A DNA stretch of 63,842 nt from UMGS1889 sp900556055. Its GTDB lineage: Bacteria; Bacillota; Clostridia; Oscillospirales; Ruminococcaceae. The position numbers and the translations under genes are program-made. The stretch is from assembly GCA_902463265.1 (NCBI GenBank), contig CABQEV010000011.1, positions 1 through 63,842 on the forward strand, in the 5' to 3' direction. Positions 32,496-41,483 of this stretch are shown here, piece after piece. Positions within the stretch are counted from its first letter, which is position 1. The number at the start of each line of letters is the position of its first letter. The notes below the pieces were generated by a model that did no database searches, was not told the origin of the DNA, and saw nothing but the letters and a program-made list of their open reading frames with translations.

Positions 32496-33788
32496 ATGAA
32501 ATTCAGCGGAAGAAAGATCATCGCACTTCTTCTGTCAATGGCAATGACAGCGGCATTCGCAGGCTGCGGCAAGTCCGACAGCATGCCTGACGAAGTATCA
32601 TCGGCATCGGCAGCAGAGGAAACAACAGCATCAGCACCCGCAAATGAGTGGGACGAGCTGGATCAGGCGGCAATAACCGCAGCAATGGGCATGGGCTGGA
32701 ACCTCGGAAATCAGCTTGAAGCCGTAAACAACAAAGTCCCCGAGGAAACAGCGTGGGGCAATCCCGTCATCACGGAGGATCTCATCAAAAAGGTAAAGGA
32801 GCAGGGCTTCAGCACAGTCAGGATCCCCGTTTCCTACTTCTCAAAGATCGGCGATGCGCCCGACTACAAGGTTGACGAGGCATGGCTCGACAGAGTGAGC
32901 GAGGTAGTTGACTATGTTATCGGCAACGATATGTTTGCGATAATCAATATGCACGGCGACGGATATTACACCATAGACGGCAGCTGGCTGCGCTGCGTTG
33001 ACGACAATCAGGACGAGATCAAGGCAAAGTATGAAGCTGTATGGAAGCAGATCGCAGAGAGATTCAAGGATTACGACGAACACCTTATCTTTGAGTCGAT
33101 GAATGAGGAATCCGACAACACCTACGGCAAGCCGAATGCCACAGGCTATGAAAACATCAACGCTTATAACCGGATATTCGTTGATACTGTCCGTCAGACA
33201 GGCGGAAACAATGCAAAGCGCTGGATCCTGATGCCCGGCTGGAACACAAACATCGACTACACAGCAGGCAATTTCGGATTTGTTATCCCCGAGGACAAAT
33301 ACTGCGAGGCTGACGGCAAAAGGATCATGATCTCCGTTCACTATTACGATCCATATAACTTCACTCTCGATGAAAATGAGTCCTCCGCAAAGACACAGTG
33401 GGGCAAATATGCCGTAGAAAATTACGATAACTGGGGACAGGAAGATTACGTTGACAATCAGATGAAGAAGCTGAATGACAAGTTCGTAAGCGAAGGCTAT
33501 CCCGTTATAATCGGCGAGATGGGCGTTCAGAACAAATCCCATATCAGCGAGGGCATGAACGTTTTCCGCAGATACTGGTGCGAATATGTCGTAAAGGCAT
33601 GCAGGCAGAACGGCATTATCCCCGTTTACTGGGATAACGGCTATAACGGCAACGGCGGCTTCGGTCTGTTCGACAGAACGTCCTGCAATGTTACTCAGCC
33701 CGAGCTTATCGAAGGCATGATGAGAGCGATAAATTCCGACGGAGATTACGATATACCCGCTCCCGAGGGATATGAAAAGTCCGAATAA
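32496..33788 (+). CDS. GH5 endoglucanase lipoprotein (cellulase)
   Basis: 430 aa from ATG 32496 (GGAGG upstream). Lipobox AFAGC, an acidic Ser/Ala linker, then a glycoside hydrolase family 5 TIM barrel: MGWNLGNQLEA, VRIPVSYF, FAIINMHGDG, acid/base Glu in FESMNEES near 204, SVHYYDPYNF, nucleophile Glu in IIGEMGVQ near 341 and VYWDNGYNGNGGFGLFDR. It hydrolyses internal beta-1,4-glucan bonds and would be tethered to the outer face of the membrane rather than in a cellulosome: no dockerin is seen. It follows a carbohydrate-binding lipoprotein gene. Confidence 0.92.
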   Translation: MKFSGRKIIALLLSMAMTAAFAGCGKSDSMPDEVSSASAAEETTASAPANEWDELDQAAITAAMGMGWNLGNQLEAVNNKVPEETAWGNPVITEDLIKKVKEQGFSTVRIPVSYFSKIGDAPDYKVDEAWLDRVSEVVDYVIGNDMFAIINMHGDGYYTIDGSWLRCVDDNQDEIKAKYEAVWKQIAERFKDYDEHLIFESMNEESDNTYGKPNATGYENINAYNRIFVDTVRQTGGNNAKRWILMPGWNTNIDYTAGNFGFVIPEDKYCEADGKRIMISVHYYDPYNFTLDENESSAKTQWGKYAVENYDNWGQEDYVDNQMKKLNDKFVSEGYPVIIGEMGVQNKSHISEGMNVFRRYWCEYVVKACRQNGIIPVYWDNGYNGNGGFGLFDRTSCNVTQPELIEGMMRAINSDGDYDIPAPEGYEKSE

Positions 33789-33799
33789 GCATACAGACA

Positions 33800-33833
33800 G
33801 TGCTGTTTTCATCGGAAAACAGTGCTGTTTTTT
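33800..33833 (+). terminator. Terminator after the cellulase gene
   Basis: ACAGTGCTGTTTTC-ATCG-GAAAACAGTGCTGT hairpin (two central mismatches) followed by T residues. Confidence 0.55.
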
Positions 33834-33908
33834 TGTTGTAAAAATAACCGATATTTTTCATCTTCCGTGATATACTATGTTATAGTATAAAAAACGGAGG
33901 TAATAATC

Positions 33909-34247
33909 ATGAATATCCTTAACGGAATGAAAAATATTGATAAAGCACAGGTACTCACGCTGAAAGATCAGGTCGCATACAGCGACGGTCAGGTAGTCAG
34001 CAAGACTCTGGCTCAGAACAATGCAGTAAGCGTAACGCTCTTCTCATTCGACAAGGGCGAAGAGATCAGCAGCCACAAATTAGGCGGCGACGCTTTCGTT
34101 ACCTGCCTTGACGGCACAGGAAAGATCACCATCGACGGAAATGAATATATCCTGCACGAGGGCGAGTCGATAGTTATGCCCGCAGGACACCCCCACGCTG
34201 TATACGGCGAGGAAAGATTTAAGATGCTGCTTGTTGTTATTTTCTGA
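33909..34247 (+). CDS. Small cupin-domain protein
   Basis: 112 aa, one cupin barrel: motif 1 around GEEISSHKLGGDAFVTCLDGTG and motif 2 around GESIVMPAGHPHAVYG with two His that could bind metal. Single-domain cupins act as metal-dependent enzymes or sensors; the ligand is unknown. GGAGG precedes ATG. Convergent with the MATE gene across a shared terminator. Confidence 0.8.
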   Translation: MNILNGMKNIDKAQVLTLKDQVAYSDGQVVSKTLAQNNAVSVTLFSFDKGEEISSHKLGGDAFVTCLDGTGKITIDGNEYILHEGESIVMPAGHPHAVYGEERFKMLLVVIF

Positions 34248-34260
34248 TAATATTCAAAAA

Positions 34261-34297
34261 TACCCGCATGACCGATAAAAAAACAGTCATGCGGGTA
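34261..34297. terminator. Bidirectional terminator between cupin and MATE genes
   Basis: TACCCGCATGAC (34261-34272) and GTCATGCGGGTA (34286-34297) with A/T runs on both sides. Confidence 0.8.
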
Positions 34298-34300
34298 TTT

Positions 34301-35635
34301 TTATAGATATCCGTATTTCTTTCTGTTCGCAAGAAGAAGACTTCCCGCAAGCAGGAATGCAAATACCTCTGCGAATGTCATAGCGAGCCATATTCCGTCA
34401 ATGTCAAGGATCATCGGCAGAACTATAACGCAGAGTGCCTGAAAGACGAGCGTTCTCATAAACGAGATAAGTGCGGAAACAGGGCCGTTGTTCAGTGCCG
34501 TGAAAAATGCGGACAGGAAAATATTCAGCCCCGCAAGCAGGAACGAGAACGAGAAAAGGCTGAATGCATGACGTGTCAGCTCAAAAAGCTCCGCATCATA
34601 TCCGACGAAAAGCTTTGCTGTCGGAGATGCCGCAAGACGGGCAATGCACATCATCACAACGCCCGATCCGCCCATAAATATCAGGCTCTTTTTCAGCACG
34701 TTTTTCAGCTCGGGACGGTTCTGCGCTCCGTAATTATATCCGACAACAGGTGCCATTCCGATACAGTAGCCGATGAAAAATCCAATGAAAATAAACTGCA
34801 CATACATCAGCACACCGTAAGCCGCAACGCCGTTTTCGCCCGCATATTCCATCAGCCTGAGATTATAAAGCATGCTGACAAGGGATACGGAAATGTTCGT
34901 CATAAGCTCGGACGAGCCGTTCAGACAGGTGTTTGCTATCGGGCGCATTTCAAGCTTCACAGACCTCAGATGCAGCAGGCTGCTGTTTTTCTTTGATATA
35001 AAGTATATTATCGGCAGCACGCCTCCGACCGTCTGGCTTATGCCCGTTGCGGCAGCCGCACCGACAACGCCCCACTTGAACACGCCGATAAACAGCGCAT
35101 CAAGCACCATGTTCGTAACCCCCGCCGCTACCGTGAACGCAAGTCCAAGCTTAGGCTTTTCGGCGGCAACAAAAAAGCTCTGGAAAACGTTCTGGAGCAT
35201 AAATGCCGTGTTGAATATCATGAGCGTTCTCGCATACAGAACACAGTCGCCCAGCATATCCTCAGTCGCACCGAGAATGACTGCGGCCTTCGGCACAAGC
35301 AGAAAGCCTATGACCGACAGCGTTATTCCGCACATTGCCGTGAGCTTCACCATCATCGAGAAAAATCTGTCGGCGGTGTTTCTGTCACCCTCGCCAAGCG
35401 TTTTCGCAACGAGCGCACTTCCGCCCGTGCCTATCATAAAGCCGATGCTTCCCATCATCATGCTGAACGGCAGTATGAGATTGATTGCCGCAAAGGACGT
35501 TTTTCCCGCAAAATTCGATACGAAAAGTCCGTCCACAACGCCGTATATCGACGTAAATACCATCATTACCATGCTCGGCAGACAAAACCTTATCAGCCTG
35601 CCGAACGTGAAATGGTCGGATATCTTTATGCTCAT
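34301..35635 (-). CDS. MATE-family multidrug or toxin extrusion pump
   Basis: 444 aa, twelve membrane spans in two halves. Typical sequence: FGRLIRFCLPSMVMMVFTS, VDGLFVSNFAGKTSFAAINL, GTGGSALVAKTLGEGD, and CLNGSSELMTNISVSLVSM in the second half. It exports cationic compounds using a Na+ or H+ gradient. Its ATG overlaps the end of the marR-type gene upstream by 4 nt, so both are one operon, presumably induced by a MarR ligand. Confidence 0.9.
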   Translation of the reverse strand: MSIKISDHFTFGRLIRFCLPSMVMMVFTSIYGVVDGLFVSNFAGKTSFAAINLILPFSMMMGSIGFMIGTGGSALVAKTLGEGDRNTADRFFSMMVKLTAMCGITLSVIGFLLVPKAAVILGATEDMLGDCVLYARTLMIFNTAFMLQNVFQSFFVAAEKPKLGLAFTVAAGVTNMVLDALFIGVFKWGVVGAAAATGISQTVGGVLPIIYFISKKNSSLLHLRSVKLEMRPIANTCLNGSSELMTNISVSLVSMLYNLRLMEYAGENGVAAYGVLMYVQFIFIGFFIGYCIGMAPVVGYNYGAQNRPELKNVLKKSLIFMGGSGVVMMCIARLAASPTAKLFVGYDAELFELTRHAFSLFSFSFLLAGLNIFLSAFFTALNNGPVSALISFMRTLVFQALCVIVLPMILDIDGIWLAMTFAEVFAFLLAGSLLLANRKKYGYL

Positions 35636-36087
35636 TTCTTCTCTTCCTCCGTTGGTATAAATTCCCTTATCAGCGAAAAATACCGCCCTGTCAGCCCGAT
35701 AAGCTGATGCTGTTCATCGTCCGAAAGCGACGACATTGCGGATTTTTCGGCATTTATGACGTTATCGACAGTGGATTCGGCAAGCCTCGTTCCCTTTTCC
35801 GTCAGCTCGATGACCTTGCTTCTGCCGCCGTTTTCGGGGATAAGCATTATAATGCCGTCCGCTTCAAGCTTTTTGAGAGCCGAATTCACCGTCTGCTTCG
35901 GCAGGCAGGCTTCAAAGCATATCCTGCTCTGCGTCACCCTTCCGATGCCCTCCCTGACTGAGTAAAGTATCCAGAAGGCACTTTCGGAAAGCCCGTAATC
36001 AGCCGCTTTTCTGCGGTAAATGTCGCTTGTTTCCTTGTATATCCTGTTGTATTCATGAAAGCTTTCCGCCGCCGAATTCTGTTTCAA
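35632..36087 (-). CDS. MarR-family regulator of the MATE pump
   Basis: About 151 aa. Winged helix: SAFWILYSVREGIGRVTQSRI, ACLPKQTVNSALKKLEADG, ENGGRSKVIELTEKG. Start TTG 36087 is preferred (AGGGAG 8 nt upstream); the GTG at 36096 sits on top of that site. The promoter holds two GTCCGA-type palindromes, indicating autoregulation of the operon with the pump. Confidence 0.85.
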   Translation of the reverse strand: MKQNSAAESFHEYNRIYKETSDIYRRKAADYGLSESAFWILYSVREGIGRVTQSRICFEACLPKQTVNSALKKLEADGIIMLIPENGGRSKVIELTEKGTRLAESTVDNVINAEKSAMSSLSDDEQHQLIGLTGRYFSLIREFIPTEEEKK

Positions 36088-36111
36088 AAATATCACTCCC
36101 TGTCGGATATT

Positions 36112-36165
36112 GTCCGAAATCGGACTCGTATTGTCTATTATAGTCCGATTTCGGACTTATGTCAA
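36112..36165 (-). promoter_or_regulatory. MarR operon promoter with two operators
   Basis: Minus strand TTGACA (36160-36165), 17 bp, TATAAT (36137-36142). Palindrome GTCCGATTTCGGAC (36143-36156) fills the spacer and GTCCGAAATCGGAC (36112-36125) lies downstream of the -10. Confidence 0.8.
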
Positions 36166-36345
36166 TCAGTATCATGCACAAAAATAATGCGCACCGCCAT
36201 AGCCGACGATGCGCATTCTGCATATATTTTTTGGATAATTTTACTTTGCGGGATATGCCGCCTTATTGTGATGCCGCCGCTTTTCCGTGTTCTGCGGCAA
36301 AGTCCTGCCGTAAGCATAGTATCCCCACACAGTCCAACCGTGTTC

Positions 36346-36939
36346 TCACGGGGATATAATACTAACCCCCCCTGCCTGCTCCCCCGCCATTTTCAGAAAA
36401 TAGCTGTGAACATAGGTATCATCGTTAAGCTCGGGGTGGAATGCCGTGACAAGCTGATTTTCATATCTTGCCGCCGTGATGCGTCCGTCCGTTTCCGAAA
36501 GGACCGTGCATTTTCCCGCATCGCTTATATACGGCGCACGGATAAATGTCATCGGGATTTTTCTGCCGTCAAAGCTTTCCTCTGCGAAAAAGCTGCCGAG
36601 CTGCCTGCCGTAAGCGTTTCTGCGGACGGTCATAGGCATAGTGCCGAAATATCTGCGATCATCGTTCTCGATGTTTTCCGCAAGAAGTATCATTCCAGCA
36701 CAAGTACCGAAAACCGGCATACCGTCTGCGATAAGCTTTTTTATCGGTTCGAAAAGCCCCAGCTCATTCAGCAGCTTGCCCTGCACGGTGCTTTCGCCGC
36801 CCGGGATAACAAGCCCGTCAAACTGCCTGTTTATATCCTTCGGCTGACGTATCTCAAAGCATTCCGCACCAAGCTCCGAAAGCATCTTTATATGCTCCGC
36901 AAATGCGCCCTGGAGCGCAAGCACGCCTATTACAGCCAT
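36346..36939 (-). CDS. pdxT: Pyridoxal 5'-phosphate synthase glutaminase subunit
   Basis: 197 aa. Class I glutaminase: GGESTVQGKLL, nucleophile Cys in FGTCAGMILLA, C-terminal His-Glu in TAFHPELNDD. It supplies ammonia to PdxS. It starts 2 nt after the pdxS stop, on the same strand. The last residues GVSIISP run into a TAGTATTATA stretch that equals a MITE end, so the C-terminus may have been altered by an old insertion; the core is intact. Confidence 0.93.
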   Translation of the reverse strand: MAVIGVLALQGAFAEHIKMLSELGAECFEIRQPKDINRQFDGLVIPGGESTVQGKLLNELGLFEPIKKLIADGMPVFGTCAGMILLAENIENDDRRYFGTMPMTVRRNAYGRQLGSFFAEESFDGRKIPMTFIRAPYISDAGKCTVLSETDGRITAARYENQLVTAFHPELNDDTYVHSYFLKMAGEQAGGVSIISP

Positions 36940-36941
36940 TT

Positions 36942-37814
36942 TTACTTGCCCCTCTCAGCCATAAGAAGTTCTATCTCCTGCTCGTTTATGCCGACCATAG
37001 CCTCGCCGAGATCCTCGGAAAGCTCTGCAAGCATAGCCGCATCATTGTAGTTCGTTACAGCCTTGACGATAGCCTGCGCCCTCTTTTCGGGATTTCCCGA
37101 CTTGAATATGCCTGAGCCGACAAATACGCCCTCTGCGCCGAGCTGCATCATAAGAGCAGCATCTGCGGGAGTTGCAACACCGCCTGCCGCAAAGTTTACA
37201 ACAGGGAGCTTTCCGTTTTCGGCAACATATTGCACAAGCTCATAAGGCACCTGAAGCTGCTTTGCAGCATCGTAAAGCTCGTCCTTGGACATTGATGTGA
37301 GCCTTCTTATCTCGCTCTGCATCATTCTCATGTGGCGTACAGCCTGAACAACATCGCCTGTTCCCGGCTCGCCCTTTGTTCTTATCATGGATGCGCCCTC
37401 GTTTATTCTTCTGAGTGCCTCGCCGAGATCCTTTGCGCCGCATACGAAAGGCACATCAAACTGCCTTTTGTCGATATGGTACTTGTCATCGGCAGGCGAA
37501 AGCACCTCGGACTCGTCAATGTAATCTATCTCGATCGCCTGGAGTATCTGAGCCTCAGCAAAATGACCGATCCTGCACTTAGCCATAACAGGTATGGAAA
37601 CAGCGTTCTGAATGCCCTTTATCATCTTCGGGTCGCTCATTCTCGAAACACCGCCCGCCGCACGGATATCTGCGGGGATCCTTTCAAGCGCCATTACCGC
37701 ACATGCGCCTGCCGCCTCCGCTATCCTTGCCTGTTCGGGAGTTGTGACGTCCATTATAACGCCGCCCTTTAACATCTGTGCAAGATTTTTGTTAAGTTCA
37801 TATCTTTCAGCCAT
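36942..37814 (-). CDS. pdxS: Pyridoxal 5'-phosphate synthase subunit PdxS
   Basis: 290 aa. (beta/alpha)8 barrel: KGGVIMDVTTPEQARIAEAA, ERIPADIRAAGGVSRMSDP, MAKCRIGHFAEAQILQ, active-site Lys, GAKDLGEALRRINEGA, NFAAGGVATPADAALMMQLG. It makes PLP from ribose 5-phosphate, glyceraldehyde 3-phosphate and PdxT-derived ammonia. Promoter on the minus strand: TTGAAA (37870-37875)-17-TATAAT (37847-37852). AAAGGAG precedes ATG. Confidence 0.95.
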   Translation of the reverse strand: MAERYELNKNLAQMLKGGVIMDVTTPEQARIAEAAGACAVMALERIPADIRAAGGVSRMSDPKMIKGIQNAVSIPVMAKCRIGHFAEAQILQAIEIDYIDESEVLSPADDKYHIDKRQFDVPFVCGAKDLGEALRRINEGASMIRTKGEPGTGDVVQAVRHMRMMQSEIRRLTSMSKDELYDAAKQLQVPYELVQYVAENGKLPVVNFAAGGVATPADAALMMQLGAEGVFVGSGIFKSGNPEKRAQAIVKAVTNYNDAAMLAELSEDLGEAMVGINEQEIELLMAERGK

Positions 37815-37846
37815 TTTTATCGGCTCCTTTCGTGTTCTATATTGGG

Positions 37847-37875
37847 ATTATATTACTTTTGCGGTCGGATTTCAA
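37847..37875 (-). promoter_or_regulatory. pdxST promoter
   Basis: TTGAAA, 17 bp, TATAAT on the minus strand, about 35 bp from ATG. Between 37880 and 38200 there is no gene; a 28-bp stretch (38065-38092, starting CCTGACGCATTATATC) recurs at 60603-60631. Confidence 0.65.
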
Positions 37876-38208
37876 ATTCACATCTCCTATTTTTTTAATA
37901 GATATTTTTATGCATTATGCATATATTCACACACATCATTTGCCGATATATCGTCACTATAACAACAATTTCATTATGATTTTTTCGGCATATTCGGGCA
38001 ATATGCAAAGCTTACAATACGGCGTTGATATTATGCTGTCAATTTGTAGAAAACAGAGAAAGATCCTGACGCATTATATCGGCGTGAGACACGGTTGGGC
38101 AGTGGGAAATATCATCGGCACCAAGCGGGACCCGGCTGTGCATTCCGCAAAAGAAACGGCTGCGCACTTGCTTTATCATCAAAGAAAAGTAAAATAATCA
38201 AAAAAATA

Positions 38209-38237
38209 TTGACTTATCAGGCAAAATCGGATATAAT
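38209..38237 (+). promoter_or_regulatory. Promoter of the candidate structured RNA
   Basis: TTGACT (38209-38214), 17 bp, TATAAT (38232-38237). Confidence 0.7.
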
Positions 38238-38243
38238 AGCATC

Positions 38244-38456
38244 AGGAAATGTTGTCCGCAGCATTTCTCAGTGCGGCTGACACTTGAGGGGCACATTGGA
38301 AACAATGGGGCGTATCCGAAACTCCGAAGTTCACCGCTGCTTGAAAGTATAGCAGCACGGTGCGGAAGATCTTCCGCATAGAGTCGGTCGTCCGGAGCGA
38401 CTATAAAAATCAGCTGTTATGAAGGTTTTGCCGACAGTTTTTGCTGTCGGCTTTTT
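38244..38456 (+). ncRNA. Candidate structured small RNA upstream of nadE
   Basis: A unit of about 210 nt with its own promoter and an intrinsic terminator (GCCGACAG 38430-38437 / CTGTCGGC 38444-38451, then T5). Internal helices include TGCGGAAG/CTTCCGCA, CACCGCTGCT/AGCAGCACGGTG and GTCG/CGAC, and a closing pair GCGGCTGA/TCAGCTGT. No ORF with a ribosome site fits. nadE has a separate promoter (38468-38496), so this is either an independent RNA or a terminated leader. I could not assign it to a known family; raiA-type RNA is one possibility to test. Confidence 0.55.
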
Positions 38457-38467
38457 CATTTATACGG

Positions 38468-38496
38468 TTGATAATCGAAAAAAAATGTTGTATAAT
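38468..38496 (+). promoter_or_regulatory. nadE promoter
   Basis: TTGATA (38468-38473), 17 bp, TATAAT (38491-38496). Confidence 0.65.
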
Positions 38497-38530
38497 AAAA
38501 GCATGAATTGACCGAAAGGAATGTTTTTCA

Positions 38531-40441
38531 ATGAAGGACGGTTTTATCCGCTGCGCCGCCTGCACGCCCGAAACACGTGCCGCAGACTGCACCGCAAACA
38601 CCGAAAGAATTATAGATATGATGAAAAATGCCGACAGCAAGGGCTGTTCCGTCGCAGTTTTCCCCGAGCTTTGCATCACGGGATACACCTGCGGCGACCT
38701 TTTCCTGTCGCAGCGGCTGCTCGATTCCGCCGAAAAAAATCTGCTGAAAATTGCCGATGAAACCGCAAAGCTGGGTCTTATCGCAGTTGTCGGTCTGCCG
38801 CTCAGGTTCGGAAACAAGCTTCTGAACTGCGCCGCTTTTCTGTACAAGGGAAATATCCTCGGATTTGTGCCGAAGGAAAATATCCCGAATTACTCCGAAT
38901 TTTATGAGGCAAGACACTTCTCCTCGGGACGCGGGATATCCTCCGAGATAACGTTTCTGGCGGGAAAGTCTGTCAAACCTATCCCCGTCGGACGGATAAT
39001 ATTTGCCTGCGAAAATATCCCCGAGCTGACGATATCAGCCGAGATATGCGAGGATCTCTGGGTACCCTGTCCGCCGTCCGCCGAGCTTGCGGTGAACGGT
39101 GCTGCCATAATATGCAATCCGTCAGCGTCCGATGAAGCTGCGGGAAAGGCTGATTACCGCAGACAGCTTGTGACATCTCAGTCTGCGTCCTCCGTCTGCG
39201 GATATATCTACACGAGCGCAGGCTTCGGCGAATCCAGCCAGGACATGGTTTTTGCGGGACACAATATCATCGCCGAAAACGGAACTGTCATCGCCGAAAG
39301 CAAGAAATTCACGACGGGAATAACCTATTCCGAGATAGATGTAAAGCGAATATTCTCCGAACGCCGCCGCACAACGACATTTATGTGCGGAAAAACTCCC
39401 GACAGCACTATCCTCACCGTCAGATTTTCCATGGATATCCGTGAAACTGAGCTTTCAAGGAGGTTTGCCAAGATGCCGTTCGTTCCGCAGAGCCGTGAAA
39501 AGCTTGCCGAACGCTGCGAGGATATCATCTCCATGCAGGCAACGGGGCTTGCCGTCCGCCTGAAGCACATAGGCTGCAAGTCCGCAGTTATCGGTCTTTC
39601 GGGCGGTCTTGACTCGACGCTTGCGCTTATCGTTGCCGTTCACGCATTCGATATGCTGGGACTGGACAGAAAGGGCATAACCGCAGTAACTATGCCCTGC
39701 TTCGGCACAACAAAGCGCACAAAAAGCAACGCCTGCACCCTTGCGGAGGCATACGGCGTTTCATTCCGTGACATTAACATCACAGCCGCCGTGCGTCAGC
39801 ATTTTTCGGATATCGGTCACGATGAATCCGACCACAGCGTCACCTACGAGAATTCGCAGGCAAGGGAGCGCACGCAGATCCTTATGGACATTGCAAATCA
39901 GACAAACGGCATAGTCATCGGAACAGGCGACCTTTCCGAGCTTGCACTCGGCTGGGCGACCTATAACGGCGACCATATGTCGATGTACGGCGTGAATGCA
40001 TCTATCCCGAAAACCTTAGTCCGCCATCTGACGGCATATGAGGCTGAGTGTTCGGACGGTGCGCTGAAGGCTACGCTGCTCGATATCCTCGACACGCCCG
40101 TCAGTCCCGAGCTTCTTCCGCCTGAAAACGGTGAAATATCGCAGAAAACCGAAGATCTTGTCGGTCCGTATGAGCTGCACGATTTCTTCCTTTATTACAC
40201 AGTCCGTCTCGGATTTGAGCCGTCCAAGATACTCCGCCTTGCAAAGCTGTCGTTCAGGGACGATTATCCGACAGAGGTCATTGAAAAGTGGCTGAGGACA
40301 TTTATCCGCCGCTTCTTCTCGCAGCAGTTCAAGCGTTCATGTATGCCCGATGCGCCCAAGGTCGGAACCGTCACCCTCTCACCCAGAGGCGACTGGCGAA
40401 TGCCGTCCGATGCTTCTTCCGCTGAATATATTGATTTCTGA
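38531..40441 (+). CDS. nadE: Glutamine-dependent NAD+ synthetase
   Basis: 636 aa, two domains. Residues 1-270 nitrilase-type glutaminase: VFPELCITGY (Glu), FVPKENIPNY (Lys) and nucleophile Cys in ISAEICEDLW near 172. Residues 320-636 NAD synthetase with the ATP pyrophosphatase loop IGLSGGLDSTLAL near 358 and GTGDLSELALGW. It amidates nicotinic acid adenine dinucleotide using ammonia from glutamine, tunnelled between the domains. Monocistronic with terminator at 40451-40483. Confidence 0.95.
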   Translation: MKDGFIRCAACTPETRAADCTANTERIIDMMKNADSKGCSVAVFPELCITGYTCGDLFLSQRLLDSAEKNLLKIADETAKLGLIAVVGLPLRFGNKLLNCAAFLYKGNILGFVPKENIPNYSEFYEARHFSSGRGISSEITFLAGKSVKPIPVGRIIFACENIPELTISAEICEDLWVPCPPSAELAVNGAAIICNPSASDEAAGKADYRRQLVTSQSASSVCGYIYTSAGFGESSQDMVFAGHNIIAENGTVIAESKKFTTGITYSEIDVKRIFSERRRTTTFMCGKTPDSTILTVRFSMDIRETELSRRFAKMPFVPQSREKLAERCEDIISMQATGLAVRLKHIGCKSAVIGLSGGLDSTLALIVAVHAFDMLGLDRKGITAVTMPCFGTTKRTKSNACTLAEAYGVSFRDINITAAVRQHFSDIGHDESDHSVTYENSQARERTQILMDIANQTNGIVIGTGDLSELALGWATYNGDHMSMYGVNASIPKTLVRHLTAYEAECSDGALKATLLDILDTPVSPELLPPENGEISQKTEDLVGPYELHDFFLYYTVRLGFEPSKILRLAKLSFRDDYPTEVIEKWLRTFIRRFFSQQFKRSCMPDAPKVGTVTLSPRGDWRMPSDASSAEYIDF

Positions 40442-40450
40442 AAATAAAAA

Positions 40451-40483
40451 AACAGGGCAGGAAATTATGCTTCCTGTCCTGTT
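40451..40483 (+). terminator. nadE terminator
   Basis: AACAGGGCAGGAA (40451-40463) and TTCCTGTCCTGTT (40471-40483), then TTAT. Confidence 0.8.
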
Positions 40484-40506
40484 TTATTTCAATATGCAAA
40501 AGAAAA

Positions 40507-40525
40507 GAGCCGATAAAATCGGCTC
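40507..40525 (-). terminator. Terminator of the minus-strand repeat transcript
   Basis: GAGCCGAT/ATCGGCTC with a 3-nt loop; on the minus strand it is followed by TTTTCTTTT. Confidence 0.75.
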
Positions 40526-41119
40526 TCGAAAAACGTTTTAAAACGACTTTGCAGTCTATAAATTATGTGGCGGACTCACTCCCAACTTTCAAATTCTCAT
40601 TTTCCTCGTTAAGAATTTCATAAACACCACTTCTTTTTCGTTATTTATCAATGGCGCAGATCAAGCCATTGGACTCACTCCTCAATTCAAAATAAAGTTA
40701 CGATGATATAAAAACATATCATATCAGCCGCCTTATTTAAAAATCATACCGTCAACAGCGTTAAAATGCCATTGGACTCGCTCCTTTTCGTTAATATTCC
40801 AACCTTTCGGATCTGATATTCCACATAAGATATCAACCTTTCATCGGAATTTATTGTAAAGGCCTGAGCGTTTAAGCCATCGGACTCACTCCATGAAATA
40901 TATTTTGGTTAAGGTTAAAGGCTTAACTTTCCATCGGAATTAGCTCCAATTCAAAGATTTTTAAATCAAGTTGGATATTTAATGTGCCATCGGACTTATC
41001 TCCTGACATTGAATTTTGTGTTTGATCCGCAAATATACGGTAACCGACTTATCTTTCCATCGGACTTATCTCCATATCTGAAAATTTTAATGAAGATGAC
41101 ATTTACCGTGCCATCGGAC

Positions 41120-41483
41120 TCACTCCTAAAGATCTATTGTTTTTCCGAAACCTGCTAATGCAGTCTTACATAGCCTGTTGGACTCACTCCCATTCGATCA
41201 AAACTCAAGAATAAATGTCCTTTTCATATTAATCACTTCTTATAATAAGAGTAGTTTGGTTATCGGCATTCCTGCCGCCTTACCTGGCATGTCGGAATCA
41301 CTCCAAAGATTTTATAGTTTTCCGAAACCTGCTTACCGCAGTCTTACCTGTCCTGTTGGACTCACTCCCATTCGATTAAAATTCAAGAATAAATGTCCTT
41401 TTCATATTAATCACTTCTTATAAATAAGAGTTAGTTTTAAATCAGCATTACTGCTGCCTTACCTGGCCTGTCGGACTCACCCC
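41120..41483 (-). repeat. Tandem duplication of about 178 bp inside the repeat transcript
   Basis: 41161-41280 and 41341-41460 are nearly the same: each contains motif copies, a hairpin and an ORF encoding MKRTFILEF (41198-41227 and 41376-41405). It shows recent expansion of the array. Confidence 0.8.
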
